In this document: piece after piece, positions 52,607 through 64,000 of the stretch
How positions within the stretch are numbered: position 1 is the stretch's first letter
How the letters are laid out: each line of letters opens with the position of its first letter
NCBI GenBank assembly: GCA_001574975.1
Contig: KQ965739.1
Span: 226,656 to 290,655 of the forward strand
DNA from: Gonapodya prolifera JEL478
Taxonomy: Eukaryota; Monoblepharomycota; Monoblepharidomycetes; Monoblepharidales; Gonapodyaceae
Direction of reading: 5' to 3'
DNA: 64,000 nt
Made by a program: the position numbers and the translations under genes
The notes under the pieces: model-generated
What the model was told of the DNA's origin: nothing
Seen by the model: the letters and a program-made list of their open reading frames with translations, nothing else
The model's database searches: none

Positions 52607-53537
52607 TTAGACACGAATTGATTCTGTTTCTATTGTTTCATGGACCAGTCCCGCCTTTTGCCTCAATACCTCTCGCACACCGCCCAACCCTGGGTTTTCA
52701 TTCGGATCGCACCTGAAGTTCTTGGCAAGTGCGATCAAGTCTCGTCGATCGTCAGAACCTTCAGAGAGAAGCTTCTTCAGCCTCGACGCCTCTTCCCGGA
52801 GTCCACCGATTTCCTCTAACAGCTCTCCGTGGTGCTGGTTATGCTTTTCAATGGAGGTTCGGAGTTGGGTATTTCGAAACGTGAGAGGTTGTAGCGGCGA
52901 AGAAAGATGGGTAAAGTTCTTGCAGTAGGCAGGATTAAGGCATGACAGAGTCGATTCGGCAAGCCCTTATACGTACTGTCCGCACTCTTTCCGCCACAAT
53001 CTCCACTCGTTCCCCTTCTCTCCGCTCTATTCTCTCTTTTGCTCGTTCTACTTCTCTTTCGCTCTCTTTCAACTCTTCCTCAAACACGTTGCGTTTCGTT
53101 TTGATTTCTTCAGCAAGATGTCGGAGCTCGGACGATCTTTGAGTGTCCGACAAAGGGCTAGAAGGGTGGAAAGAGAGCAATGCGGAAAGATCCGAAGACA
53201 GCTGGTTGTATCGGGAGGTCTTTTGCTCCAGAACGGAGCGAAGAACTACATCGTATGATAAAGTATCTTGTCATGCCTGAAAATGTGTGAGAAAACAATG
53301 ACATTCACTTGCCAACGTTCGCTCCCCCTCGTCACGCGCGCGATCTGTTTCTTTCTTCTTTGCTTGACCCTCGATGATTCCTTTCCGTAGATGGGATGTG
53401 TAAGTATTGTCGAAGCCCTCGGTCCATGAAAGAATAGACGATATGCGGGTGTTCTAAAAGAAGCAATCCGAACGTCTTCCGTCATGCAGCCCGAAGGATC
53501 ATGTCTCAACACACCAGTTCTCCAACAATTGCTTCAT
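52607..53537 (-). CDS. Coiled-coil protein, family not recognised
   Basis: Proposed exons: 53537-53511 (MKQLLENWC), 53453 to about 53308 (NTRISSILSWTEGFDNTY), a long exon about 53260-52970, and a last exon ending with TAA at 52609-52607. Phases agree at each junction I checked. Most of the protein is heptad coiled coil, rich in Glu, Arg and Lys (EEELKESEREVERAKERIE; IGGLREEASRLKKLLSEG), with no enzyme motif. The length of roughly 260 residues and the layout (short N-terminal hydrophobic helix, then long coils) would suit a kinetochore, centrosome or basal-body component, but this is speculation. The 9-codon first exon uses a GTTGAG donor, so the start is the least certain part. Confidence 0.55.
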
Positions 53538-53624
53538 GTTCGATTGCAAGAGCGGTGTTGGCCGACTCCCTTTTTGAGTGAAGTTTATGGTCAATCATGC
53601 ACCATCATGCCAGGTTGCATCAAT

Positions 53625-54215
53625 TCACGTTTGCTCAATCTGTCTTTCCACTTTTGAGATCTGTTCCTGCCTCTCTAATATTTCATCTCTCAGTTTTTCC
53701 AGTCTTGCAAAGCGCACCTCTTTCTCTTTGAGTCGCTCCTGTCTTTTCAGATATCGCTTGTAGCCCAGTGGGTTCACCGACTTTAACACCGCAACGTCCG
53801 ACGGACGTAGATTATCCTGTTTCTCTAGCATGGCGACAGATATGACGCCTCTTTGGTTTTCACGAGCACGATGGGCCGCGTGTTTGTGAGACGCCTCGTG
53901 TGCTGACATGTGAGAGCCGAAATGTGTCTCATCTTCTTTCAACCGGTTGCGATCACCTCGTCCCCCGAAATCTATTCGAGCACAACCATTTCGCTGGTTC
54001 GATGGAGAGGAGGGAGCCACAGATCGAGCGAATGAAATGTGCGGGAGGCCATGTGCGATGAATGCTTCATGAACATCGATTGGAACAAGCCAATGGAGGC
54101 GGCGGAAGCGAGCCGATGGAGAGAGAGTCGGGGAAGGTGGTTTTGTTGCAGGGGAAAGAGTGTGATGTCTGTTTGATGGCATGAGGTCCTGCAACTTGGC
54201 TTTGCACAGACCCAA
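53625..54215 (-). CDS. Basic coiled-coil protein, unknown function
   Basis: Single-exon frame of up to 196 residues; an in-frame ATG 12 codons in (MPSNRHHTLS) is an alternative start. The first half is Pro/Ser/Arg-rich. The second half has a conserved-looking core, HRARENQRGVISVAMLEKQ then LKSVNPLGYKRYLKRQERL, and ends in a charged coiled coil (EKLRDEILERQEQISKVE). No named domain is recognised. The gap to the next gene upstream on this strand is short, and Dbf4 starts 290 bp away in the opposite direction. Coding status rests on length, on position in an otherwise empty interval and on the amphipathic C-terminus. Confidence 0.55.
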   Translation of the reverse strand: MGLCKAKLQDLMPSNRHHTLSPATKPPSPTLSPSARFRRLHWLVPIDVHEAFIAHGLPHISFARSVAPSSPSNQRNGCARIDFGGRGDRNRLKEDETHFGSHMSAHEASHKHAAHRARENQRGVISVAMLEKQDNLRPSDVAVLKSVNPLGYKRYLKRQERLKEKEVRFARLEKLRDEILERQEQISKVERQIEQT

Positions 54216-54505
54216 AAACGTTGTGCCACGGATATTTTGTTCTGGCCCCTCTCACTCTCAACTTCCGGATTCGCCCATTACCGGGACTGATTCTTTGTCC
54301 TGAGCAGCCACTGGAACCAAGAAAGAGGTTTCTGAGCTCAAAAGGTCTCTGGCTTTAATCTCCCGTGGCCGAAACCTCTCACCCCGCCGGCGGCAGCCTT
54401 TCCCACCGGCATCGATTGCATCTTGATTCTCTCGAATCCATTACATCATCACATCGCTGGCGCCTCCTGGATATTCAATCTGTGATTTCGCCTGCGGTGC
54501 TTCCA

Positions 54506-57500
54506 ATGAACACCTCGGCACTCCGACCACGAACAACCCTCCCTCAGAATGGAGCGGTCTTCAAGGTTCCCCAAGCGCGTCCTCCGAAAACCAGCACACC
54601 TCTGACACACTCCACTGTCAGCAACCGGCTTCCTCAGAAATCACCTGGTAAAACAGGCACACGGTCGCCTGCCAACGCTGCCGATATTGCGGCAGCTGCT
54701 GCGAGTCAACTGTCGGCGTCAAAGAGACCGAGCACAGCAGCCACTATCTCATCGTTTCCTCAGCAAAACCTGCCCGGCTTGAGAGCTTCCTCTGTCCGAG
54801 GTGCCACATCCACCGCCATCCCTCATCCATCGGAGGAGACGTTACCAAACAAGAGGTCATCGTCTGTCACTCGAAGTGGAGTGTATGCGGATGAAAATGT
54901 CCCCAACAGGACTTTCGGTGATTCCGCGGAGGGGCCGCGCTTCCAACAGTCTCATTCATTGTCAGCACCCAGGTTGCACGGAAAATCTGCATCTGCGCAG
55001 GCGAGTATGCCTCATTCGCGAGGTCGTACTCTCACCCCTGGTCGCTCGAGTCGCTCAGCCAGCGCCTCGAACAAGGAGAATATCAATGGACCACCGAAAA
55101 CTCCGGAGAACCGGCGCTCGGGTTCAGTTCCGGCAGGAACGCGGGACGTGTCGCATGGCGGTGGACGGCCGGCGGGAATTCGACGAACGCACTCCTTAAA
55201 GGACCTCAGAAAGTTTGTGTATTTTGTGGACAGAACCTCTCTGTTGCCGGCAGATTATCATATCATCTCTCAGATGATTGCGAGGTTTCCTGCAGTACGT
55301 TCATCCACACGATTTTTGTTTGGGGGGGGATTCAATATGACTTTTCCGATGTTCAGCGCCTCGAGAAGTTCTTCAACAAATCTGTGACCGTGCTCATTAC
55401 TAAGGATGTTAGCAACGGGTAATTTGACATATTCTGACTGTCTCCCTGTGCCAGAAAGGTTTAACGCGACTTTTTTTTTGTTACAGAGCTCTCGTTGAGA
55501 AGGCGAAGGGATTCACTTCGATGCAAACGTGGTCCGTTGGATGTGAGTCCAATCCTTTACTCTATAGAGAGTGGCCCCCAACACTTCTACGCGCGGCAGA
55601 CTTTCGTCTTCAAGCGCAAAGGGCTCTTGGCATCACCGCCGAGCCCCCAAACACACGGCCAAACTTGCTGGAGCGACTCACTGCAGAACGCGCTTGGGGA
55701 CCATCGACAGGTGACTCGGGAGTGTATTATCTCCATGGACACTACCTTCTTTGCGAAGAACGCTCGGGAGCATTTAAGCCTATCCTGTGTAAGGAATACG
55801 AGAAAGAGGACGGCGAACGACATGGATATCCGTGTTTATACGGGACAGGGGAGCGAGCAATGCCCCACAGGTAAGTAGTTCTGTTTCAGGATCGTTTCAC
55901 ATGGCATGCCGAGCGTCTCTCACCCATGCACGTATCAGGTGTCCGTTCACTTATAATGATGTGGATCTACTCGAAATCAAAAAGATCATTGCTGAAGACG
56001 ATCTCAGAGTGATGAAAGTACGACACTCCGACCTGCGCCGACACAACGCAAAGCTGAAAAGGCGCGAAACAAGACTGGCTATGGGATTCAGTGGCACATT
56101 AAATGATGAAATGAAATCTGCAAGATCCCGCCATTCGTTCTTCGATGGAATTAATCAAACAGAGGACAAGGTGATTCGGGCCTGGGAGGGCGGTGATGTG
56201 AGTTTGTGCAACTCCGTCAGTGAATCGTCGATGCACCCAATCTTAATCTTTTCCCCCAGACTACTTTGCAAAACACCATCTCTGGAGCTTCAGTAAGGCG
56301 TCGTGGCGATCCACAGTCGTCTGGAATGCGCGGTACAACCTCAACGGCCATCCCTCGCCACCAAGCAGCTCCAATGCCAACTATTCCTGGTGCTCGGGTT
56401 GTGGAGATGACCAAGGCTGCTGCTGGCAAGAAGCCACGTGTTACCGGTGGAGCTTTGAAGGGCAAGAAGGACACAAAAACTGGTGGTGACCGCATCATGC
56501 CCGGATTCATGGTAAAGGCCGGATATTGTGAGCACTGCAGTGTAAAATATGAAATTTTTGGAGAGGTGAGTCTCATCGGCATTTTGATGGCTTCAATTCA
56601 GCTCATTGTACTTCAATGTTAGCACGTTGCCTCAAATATGCACAAAGATAAGACAAGCGATCCGGAAGTTTTCTCGGTGCTGGACCAGGTTCTCGCGAAG
56701 CTCACTCGTCCCCCAAAGGAGGTTTCACTGCACAGCACTTCGTCGATGACCATGAATGCATCGGATGACGATGGTCAGGAGAATGGGAACGACTGCCTCC
56801 GAGACGGAGACTCCTTTTGCGACGAAGTGACTTTTGGTATGGATGAAGGGGACGACTCGGATGGAGCCAAGGGAGAAGGCGAATCTGGGGAATCGGATGA
56901 GGTAACAGATGAAATCTGGGACGATGACGGGAGCGATGACGATATGGACGACTCTGACTCTACGGATAGCCACCATTCTGACCAAAATGGTGATGGCGGA
57001 AGTCCAGATGTCGAGGATACTTCCAATGCGATGGACATTGAACTAAGAAATACACCGCAAGAAAACTTAATGCTGGATCAGCGTAACGAGGACATAATGG
57101 CGATTCTTGGAGATTTAATTATTTCCAATGGAACCACCAGTGATGCTGGCAAGAAGCGTGAGCGAGAAGAAAACGCTGACGTGGTAGATGTCTCCAACGA
57201 AGACACTCGGAGTCCGAAGAAGCCTCGGGTTCAGCTCGACGATGCTGCGCAGCCGAATCACGTCGAAAACACCGAGAGAATTGATCCCCAAAAAAAAACC
57301 GAACAACTATTGGAGGATAGCAACGCCGCGCAGCTGTTTTTCGGCTCAGCTGATGAAGAACACTTGCACCGAAACGATCAGTTAGAGTTGGAGCGACCTT
57401 GTTCTGCGGAAGTTTTGCGGGATGCTGATCCAACTGTCGCTTGTGATTCTGCCTCGCAGTCAGTTTCCACAACGACGGGTGCCGATGCACGACTCCTGGA

Positions 57501-58311
57501 CGGCATGATCAGACTCGACTATATCGCGAACAGTACATCCGCAGAACTTGTTCGTGAAGGCGACTCGCCAAGCGGTAGCATGGAAGTGGATGTTGAGGGA
57601 CAAGCAGGGCCAGATGAAGAACGTCCAGCGCACATACCAGAGGACATGAAAGAAGAACTGACCACACCTAAAAAGTGGCATGCGATAGCCCGGAACTTGG
57701 ACCCCGGAAGCTCGCCTGATCCCCTTGTTGCTCCATTGGAGGTAAGAAAGCTGATAATTGGATCGAGGTTCTTTCCAATGATGCTGAGCTTCCGTATTTT
57801 CTGCTCCCAGTCTGACAATAAATGTTCCAATCCCGAGCCTACTCGACGAATGGTTCTTTTGATACCCAAGCTTCCTCCCAGCGGAATCTTGGGAGAAGCT
57901 TCTAGTGCAGCTTTATCCCTCCCAGGACGTTCATATCTGAACTCACCGGATCCGCTCACTATGCCGCAGGAAACAGAGGATGTCCAGACACATTATGTTT
58001 CACCCAACTCATTCGAACCAAAACGCCCTATTGAAAGCGGTATCGAGCACCTACCTGTAGTCAGTGAAAGCAGTGGAGGTTGTTCTGAAGGAAAGGGGTT
58101 GGGTTACATGAACGACGATACCATCGCCAAGTTACCAGGACGCGCATATGGACTCCGCTCTACCTCCCGCCAGCACGAAACAAGTCATGTTAGTGTGCCA
58201 GGTGCGGTAGTAGCTGAACTGCCTCATCCATATGGGCAAGCGAGGGGAAAAGAACGTTCTGTTGGTAAAATTAACTTTGATCTGGGTCCGCACCGATCGT
58301 ACGTCAAGTAA
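54506..58311 (+). CDS. DBF4: Dbf4-type regulatory subunit of Cdc7 kinase
   Basis: Activates Cdc7 to fire replication origins. Seven exons (54506-55294, 55357-55418, 55487-55870, 55939-56197, 56260-56565, 56623-57741, 57811-58311) give 1139 residues. After a Ser/Pro-rich N-terminus comes motif N, BRCT-like (RLEKFFNKSVTVLITKDVSN, then GALVEKAKGF). Motif M reads GHYLLCEERSGAFKPILCKE and RCPFTYND. Motif C is the Dbf4 zinc finger: AGYCEHCSVKYEIFGEHVAS then NMH (C-x2-C, H, H). A long acidic, probably disordered tail follows. An in-frame 69-nt intron without stops (57742-57810) is inferred in the tail from good splice signals; the unspliced form would also be open. The tail is longer than in yeasts. 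Confidence 0.92.
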
Positions 58312-58451
58312 AATGTGTAGAACATTTGATTACTATTGATTGATAATTCATTGCAGATAAAACTTCAAATATGTGATCGGTTGCTTTGGTGGTTTCAAAC
58401 TGTACCCACTCTCATCTTCGTTCCTTTTGAACAACAAAGCGCCTTTCATAT

Positions 58452-59314
58452 ATGCCTAAGATCAAAAAGGCGAGAACGAAGCCGCCTCCAGGTCAGTTCC
58501 CTGTTCGCTAGAGAAGCCCGCCTTACACCACAATCAACGATCCGGCTCTCCCTTTCCCCGATGGCGGGTTCGAATTATCTGTCGACAAAACCGGTGGCGG
58601 CACCTATGTTTATGATGTTTAGACGGATGGGAGGAAATAGAGCCAACTTTAACGGAACTCAATCAAAAGCTTCGAGAAGGTGAGTCCTCTTGGCGTCTCT
58701 CCGAACAAGAGCCGGGCTTAAATGACATTCCCGTGATGTGAAGCTGAGAATGAACCGCATGAGGGAAAACGAAAAGCGGAATCGCTATGGCCTATCTTTC
58801 GTGTACATCACCAGCGCTCTCGATATATTTACGAGCTTTACTACAAGAGGCACGTAATATCAAAGGAGCTTTATGACTACTGTGTAAACGAGCGGTATGC
58901 TGACGCGACGCTCATTGCCAAATGGAGAAAGGTATGTTGACGAAAATGTCTGCCGCAGGAAGGGTTGGGAGAAACCACCACCTGTCCCAAAGCTCTGGTG
59001 CTCTATTGTGGATTACCCTTGCAAGGTGCTGGAGTGTCTGCGGTGGTGTTGTTTCTGTGGCTGGCATTAATTTTAACGAAATGGACCTTTTGTTGCAGCC
59101 CGGATTCGAGCGGCTTTGTTGCCTCCAATGTATTCAAACACGAGACACCAATTTTGGTACGACGTGTGTGTGCCGAGTGCCGAAGGACAAGTTGGAGACG
59201 GGGAGAGTCGTCGAATGCAGACATTGTGAGTCAGGAAAGCACTGCTCATTATCCGTTTCTGAACTCATAATCTCTGTCTTCCCAAAAGGCGGTTGCAGAG
59301 GTTGCTCTGGGTGA
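58452..59314 (+). CDS. BUD31: Bud31/G10 splicing factor
   Basis: Small zinc protein of the activated spliceosome (NTC-related). Five exons (58452-58491, 58623-58679, 58744-58931, 59099-59225, 59289-59314) give 145 residues, against 144 in human. The whole protein matches the family: [60 protein letters not shown], then [39 protein letters not shown] and the ending CRGCSG, whose cysteines form the triple zinc knot. Every exon junction is fixed by this near-invariant sequence, so the splice sites here are a good local reference. It converges with STI1, 76 bp between stops. Confidence 0.98.
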
Positions 59315-59390
59315 ACTCAACCATTGTAAAATATGCAAACGCCAGTTATCAAATTGCGAATACTACATAGATTTTTCAAAAACGACGCGA

Positions 59391-61761
59391 TTATTGTACT
59401 CTGATAACACCAGCTGCCGCCAGCTTTCTGATGTTTGCAGCGACCTGGGGGTTCTTCATGTGACTGTAAAGAGGCAAGAGTGATCAGAGGGTGTCCAAAA
59501 CAACCAATGACGCACAAGAAGTGCGAACTCACTCTTTGATAGCTGCAGGATCAGACTCCATCTGTCTCAAAATCTGCATCATAACTGGATCAGAGAGAAG
59601 CTTCTGAATTTCGGGGTCTTGCATTGCCCGCTTCATGACATCCTCTCGGCTCGAGTTCTGTGATTCATAGAGTGCTTGAGTCGTTTTTTGGTACTGAAGT
59701 CGAGGCGCGTTAAACTTATTCCCCATTTCAAAACACAAAGTTTAGGCCACTCACCTGTTGCTGAATTTCCACGGTGTGCTTTCCCTCGGGATCTTTCGCC
59801 TTTGCTTCGTCCAAAATTTCCATCGCTTTCAAGTAGTCCTTCTTGGCGTATTGGCACTGAGACTTCCTTATGTACCCCTTGACAAAGTTAGGGTCCAGCT
59901 TGAGCGTCTGCTCCACATCCCGCTCCGCCTCAGCAACAGCCAAAAGTTTCAGATAGCACGCAGCCCGATTCGAGTAGTTGCGTGGGTCCGTGTCGTCCCG
60001 TTTGATCGCTTCCGTGTACTCCTTGACCGCTTCGGGCCACTTACCCAGCTTGAACAGGTCGTTGCCCCGTTCTCGGGCTTCGTGGGACAGCTGCGGGTTG
60101 CGGTAGGCCTCCTTATCCCGCTGCTCCTTCAGCTTCTCACAGTCGCGGAGCCTGGTAAGTACGTCGGGGCTACGGTGTTCGGTCAGCGACTTTTGGTAGA
60201 ATTTGATGGCATTGGGGAGGTCGTCAAGAGCACGGTAGGCGTTACCGATGCGTTCGTAAGCACTGCAGCCGAGAATTTCAATGAGCGTGTAGTGAGACAG
60301 CAAATGTGGGGCGACGAAGAGAGCTCACCGAGCGAACACCTTGAAGTCCACGCGTTCTTCACGACCCTTGTCAATAGCTTGTTCACAAACCTTGATAACC
60401 TCCTCGTAGCGCTTCAGCTCAAACAAAACAGCTTTTCATGTCATAGAACTGAGTAGGTTTGTTGGCAATGAAAACTTGTCAATGATAAACGTACCGGCCT
60501 TGTTGTTGAGGACCGCAACATTAGAATCGTCCAATTCAACCGCCTTCTCGTAGTGTCCAAGCGCAGTATCAAAGTCCTTCTTCTTGTACGCGGCATTTCC
60601 CAGGTCCTTCTCGGCATCACTGGCCTTCCTGTTGCGCTTCTTCCCGTCGACTTCCATCTCGTCTACTTCGGGCTCCGGCTCAGGTTCCGGCGCCTTCTTT
60701 GGCGCTGCCCTCTGCTTAGGTGGTTCCGGCTCGTCGGGAATTTCCTCAATCTTGGCGCCAACAGAGTCATGATCGTGGTCGTGCGAAGTGCCTGGTACGT
60801 GGTCGTGCCCGTGGCCGTTGGCTTCCCCAGCTGCAGCGGCCGCGCCCGGTGCGCCCGTGTTGAAGAGGGAGGGTCCGCCTCCACCCATGCCCTGCATAAA
60901 CTCGTCTCCAGTTTGCATGCTGACGCCGAGAGCGACGCCGAGGGCTTGGAGGATTCGAGGGTCCTGCATATACCTTCGATGATATGGTGTGTAAATTTGT
61001 CCGGAGTTGTTGGAAAGGACAGATATGTCGTACTCACTCTGACATTTTGTTGGGGTGTCGTTGGATTTCTTGTAGCTTGGCCATGAAGTCGGGTTGAGAG
61101 AGGAACGCGCGGGTTTTTGGGTTGGCCGCGAGCTTGGGAATGATGTCGGGCCCGAACATGTTACCTGTTGACCGAATAGAATAGAATATACCAATCAAGA
61201 AGTTGCAGACAGACGACGGGGTAAACCCACCAAGACCACCGCTTCCAGAATCCATGGCATTTTCTAAATCCTCCCTCGCCTTGAGAAGCTGCTGGTTGGT
61301 GGGCTCGATCTCGAGACCCTTTTTGTAGACGGCGTCTGCCTCTCTCAAGCGGTTCAATCCAAACAGGGCAGCACCTTTGCGGGAATAGCCCTGTTGTAGT
61401 GACACGATCGCATGTCAGATTGTTGACGGGGTGGGACGTTGACCACTGAAGCTGATTTGAACGCATACCTTGGCCCAATCGGGTTTCAGCTCGACAGTTT
61501 TCTCACCATCTTCCAGGGCCTTGTTCCATTCCTTCAAACTGGCGAAACAAGCGGATCTGCAACATCACCAACGTAAATTTAGCCTCTCACCCTCGAATCC
61601 ATGCTGCAGCTGGTATAATCTACGGGTACAGACCTGTTTGAGTAAAGGACGTGGTTCTTTGGGTCGACATTGATGGCGTCCGTGAAGAACTTGATTGCAG
61701 TCTGGAAGTCTCCCGATTGAAACGCCTTGTTTCCCTGCGCTTTAAGTTCGTCGGCACTCAT
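59391..61761 (-). CDS. STI1: Sti1/Hop Hsp70-Hsp90 organising co-chaperone
   Basis: Hands client proteins from Hsp70 to Hsp90 in the cytosol. Starts MSADELKAQGNKAFQSGDFQ (TPR1) at 61761 and ends VAANIRKLAAAGVIRVQ at 59391. In between: TPR1 (GYSRKGAALFGLNRLREADA), DP1 with RAFLSQPDFMAKLQEIQ and DPRILQALGVALGV, a His/Asp- and Pro/Glu-rich linker, TPR2A (KDLGNAAYKKKDFDTALGHY; RAYERIGNAYRALDDLPNAI), TPR2B (ERGNDLFKLGKWPEAVKEYT) and DP2 (AMQDPEIQKLLSDPVMMQIL). The charge-clamp Asn and Lys/Arg residues are present in the TPRs. At least eight short introns interrupt it. A perfect heat-shock element lies 70-84 bp upstream of the start codon, matching stress induction of Sti1 elsewhere. Confidence 0.96.
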
Positions 61762-61830
61762 GAGTAGATTGAGTAAGTTGGGGTAATGTGGACGATTGAA
61801 ATGTCACCGAAGGGACTGGTGGAAAAGCAC

Positions 61831-61845
61831 GGAAGGTTCGAGAAG
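61831..61845 (-). promoter_or_regulatory. Heat-shock element upstream of STI1
   Basis: The sequence GGAAGGTTCGAGAAG is three perfect alternating nGAAn units (GAA, TTC, GAA), the binding site for a heat-shock factor trimer. It lies 70-84 bp upstream of the STI1 start codon. More GAA triplets follow directly (GTGAAGGAACC), which may extend the site. Confidence 0.75.
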
Positions 61846-62159
61846 TGAAGGAACCGTCTGACCACAGCCCCCAACCCAGATTTTACCTGACCTCATGTGT
61901 CTTACGGAAAGAATGTGAAACTATCATTTGGGATATTACAGACGTGACCGTAAAGAATTAGATGCACGAACTAAAGGTAGGAGGGGTGTGGGGGCCATTA
62001 AAGAAAGTGACAGCAACAACTGAGGAGGGTAAGGTGTTACCAATAGATTAGCTCTATTGCCCGTATCTCTCTAGTCATCCTCATAAAGGCCTTAGCATCG
62101 ACTGAGCACTTGGTTGGAAACGATGGCCACAGACATCACAATACCCGACGCCGTTTCGT
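61846..62159. other. Divergent intergenic region STI1 / unknown gene
   Basis: About 310 bp beyond the heat-shock element contain no supported gene. An ATG at 62122 begins a short frame (MATDITIPDAV) that could be the true start of the next gene if a small intron joins it, but I could not confirm that. No further regulatory motif was recognised. Confidence 0.4.
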
Positions 62160-64000
62160 ATGTCCAGCACTGCAAAATGCCGCTACTGCGACGACATCCA
62201 TTCTCGCCACCCGATTGACTACCTGCAGCAAGCCTCTGCGGCCATCAAACCCGCTGTGACCCGGTTCCCCCCACACCCGCTCTCCTTCCTTTCCCGACTC
62301 ACTCCCTCGCAATCCAATGACCTCAAAACCAGTCTTGCGGGCGCCGAAGCTGCGATCCGCGCCCAGCCCCCCGCGGACGGACTGCGCGGGGCGTTGAACT
62401 CGGTGTTCCGGGGAATCTTCCACCAGTCCAGGGCCGTCGGGGTCACGCCCGGGGAGCGGGAGATTTTCGGATGGTGCGCGCTGTTCTACCCGACGACGGA
62501 CATGGAGGACGAGTTCCACTGGCCAGTTTGGGTGACGGAGACGGGCGAGGCAGGGTCGGCGAGTGAGGACCGGTTCACTCTGGAGGAGAAGGCGCTCCTA
62601 TACGCCGCATCGCTGATTGCAGAATATTTTGGACGTGAGAAATGCGATATGTATTTGTGTTGTGGCTGGTCGCCGTGCTTACATAAATGTTGTTTATCCT
62701 TGCAGGTCACCCCGATATCGCAGACTTCACTTCGGAAGCTGCTCCCGAGGTGGAGAAGTCCATCTTTATGTTCAGCAAAAAGTTTTCATCCTCCTCTTCC
62801 TCTTCTTCTTCGTCCTCGTCAACGTCCAGCAAGGACTCCGAAGCTGCCGGGGAGGAATTTGTCGACGACCTCGGCGCCTCCGACATTCTCCCCACCTTTG
62901 GCGCCCAACTCATCTCCTTCCTGCTCGTCTCTCTCCCCCTGGTCGCCTCCCCAACCACGCGCGAGACTCTCATGGACATCCTCGACACAGTCCAGTCCCT
63001 CATCGTGGCCTCGCCCAGGCTAAGCTTCGTCGTATCCTTCGTCGCGGCCGTCAGAGCTAACAGGGACCGTTTAAACACCCTTATGCCCAACGTGCCCCTG
63101 CCCGATACCTCGGACGGAGTGGCCAAAAAGGCCCGCTTCTGGCACATGGTGGCTAACGCCGGGGAGGTGCTTGGTGTGGGCGTTGAGGACCAATTGGACG
63201 CATTCATGGCGAAAACCGTACAGGCTACGCGGTCGCTGGCGCAGCCGAGGGACTTGGCCGTGGTGGTGCCACTGTTAGTCAGGGTGTGGTGTTGTCGGAT
63301 TCGAGGGGCGACGGGGAGTGCTGATCCGAAGCACATGGGGACAATCGTCGACGTATGCAACACAGTACTGTCCTTGTCTGGCCCCGCGGGCACCGTCAAA
63401 GTCCCTGCGGCCCTCGTGAACTCGATCCGATCTGCACTGACAGAACTCTCTGATGCGTGGGCGGTCGCCAAGGCCCGCTCCGAAGCCGCGGCGGCCAAGA
63501 AACCCACCATACCGGAAGCCGTGCTCGCCGGGGCGAAAAAGGCCGCTTGGCCCGCGCGGTTTGTGGGGAAGATGTTTGGGAGGAAGGAGCCGGAGAAGGA
63601 ACGGTCAGAGGCCGTGGAGACACGAGTGGCCCAGTTGGCGGGGTCGCAGGCGGTGAAAAGCGATCCGGTGCTGGCGCCGGTCGCGAGAATTTTGAATCTG
63701 ATGCCCCCTTTGGCGGTGCCAGTAGCACCGCAGGTTCATTCGGAGCCGTGTCAGTCGTGCCATACAGACAGTGGAACCCAAATCGTTGTACATGCGCACA
63801 AAGTGCGAAAACATCAGTGAGTATTGGTACTTCTTTCATGATGCGGATGGTGGACTGGGTTCAATGTCTCAAAACAACTCCTTTCAATTCCCACAGTTCC
63901 TTTGCCAGAAAACCGCTCCTCTCCACATCTCCTCACGATGTTCCCTACTTCTCGCACCCTAACCCCCTTGCTAACATCAATCCCTTTATCCAAACAAATG
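62160..64000 (+). CDS. Unrecognised protein with Cys/His pairs, continues past the window
   Basis: Exons 62160-62634, 62706-63816 and 63897 onward, phases agreeing, at least 560 residues, 3' end outside. The start MSSTAKCRYCDDIHSRHP holds a C-x2-C pair. The middle is helical and Ala/Leu/Val-rich (SAQLISFLLVSLPLVAS-like stretches at about 62900), preceded by a run of some 13 serines at 62789-62830. Near the end lie a second pair (EPCQSCHTDSG) and VVHAHKVRKH, and the next exon reads HSFARKPLLSTSPHDVPYF. Two hydrophobic helices could be membrane-associated. I do not recognise a family. The reading frame is long and spliced cleanly, so it is a real gene; function is unknown. Confidence 0.7.

Noticed and set aside
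57743-57812. Unspliced reading of the Dbf4 tail
   Set aside because: GAG|GTAAGA and a CCCAG acceptor are strong signals and the intervening residues are hydrophobic, unlike the acidic tail; splicing is preferred though not proven.
62707-63510. 267-codon minus-strand open frame opposite the unknown gene
   Set aside because: It is a shadow of the GC-rich plus-strand exon, with poly-Glu opposite poly-Ser and no splice structure or motif of its own.

Overview
The window is nuclear DNA of a flagellated fungus, most likely a chytrid-type zoosporic fungus. Fungal-style genes (Yak1 kinase, Sec2 exchange factor, GATA factor, Dbf4, a Fat1/FATP protein) sit beside axonemal genes that Dikarya have lost: radial spoke protein 3 and the DNAL4-type dynein light chain. 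Genes are packed tightly, often 30-250 bp apart, on both strands. Most are cut by short GT-AG introns of about 50-110 nt. I rebuilt exons by hand from splice sites, reading phase and remembered family motifs; nothing was run against a database.

Layout. 1-9.2 kb (+): tail of a pyruvate-decarboxylase-like enzyme, adenosine deaminase, RNA polymerase I second subunit, GATA factor. 9.7-20.3 kb (-): a SWIRM-JAMM (MYSM1-like) histone deubiquitinase, three tandem paralogues of a small membrane protein, and a 20-exon FATP-family protein whose catalytic motifs are lost. 20.5-22 kb (+): short-chain dehydrogenase, divergent from the FATP gene. 22.3-29 kb (-): MYND-finger protein, PIG-X/Pbn1, dynein light chain DNAL4. 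29.2-39.1 kb (+): Yak1 and CHD1. 39.1-43.6 kb (-): eIF3m and Sec2. 43.8-48.8 kb (+): a small unknown gene, radial spoke protein 3, an MCT-like transporter. 49-51 kb (-): RuvBL1. 51-52.5 kb (+): RNase H2A. 52.6-54.2 kb (-): two coiled-coil genes. 54.5-59.3 kb (+): Dbf4 and Bud31. 59.4-61.8 kb (-): Sti1 behind a perfect heat-shock element. 62.2 kb to the edge (+): an unrecognised protein.

The genes are mostly housekeeping: rRNA transcription, chromatin (CHD1, RuvBL1, MYSM1-like), replication (Dbf4, RNase H2A), splicing (Bud31), translation (eIF3m), secretion (Sec2), GPI anchors and flagellum. The unusual signals are: a GC-rich modular repeat filling three otherwise unrelated long introns, always in the sense of the host gene; the tandem membrane-protein array with near-identical intron blocks; an apparent acyl-CoA synthetase pseudoenzyme; coding micro-exons of 7 and 10 nt; a possible 33-nt intron; and relaxed GTNNGT and GC splice donors. 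I saw no rRNA, no convincing tRNA, no CRISPR array and no retroelement.
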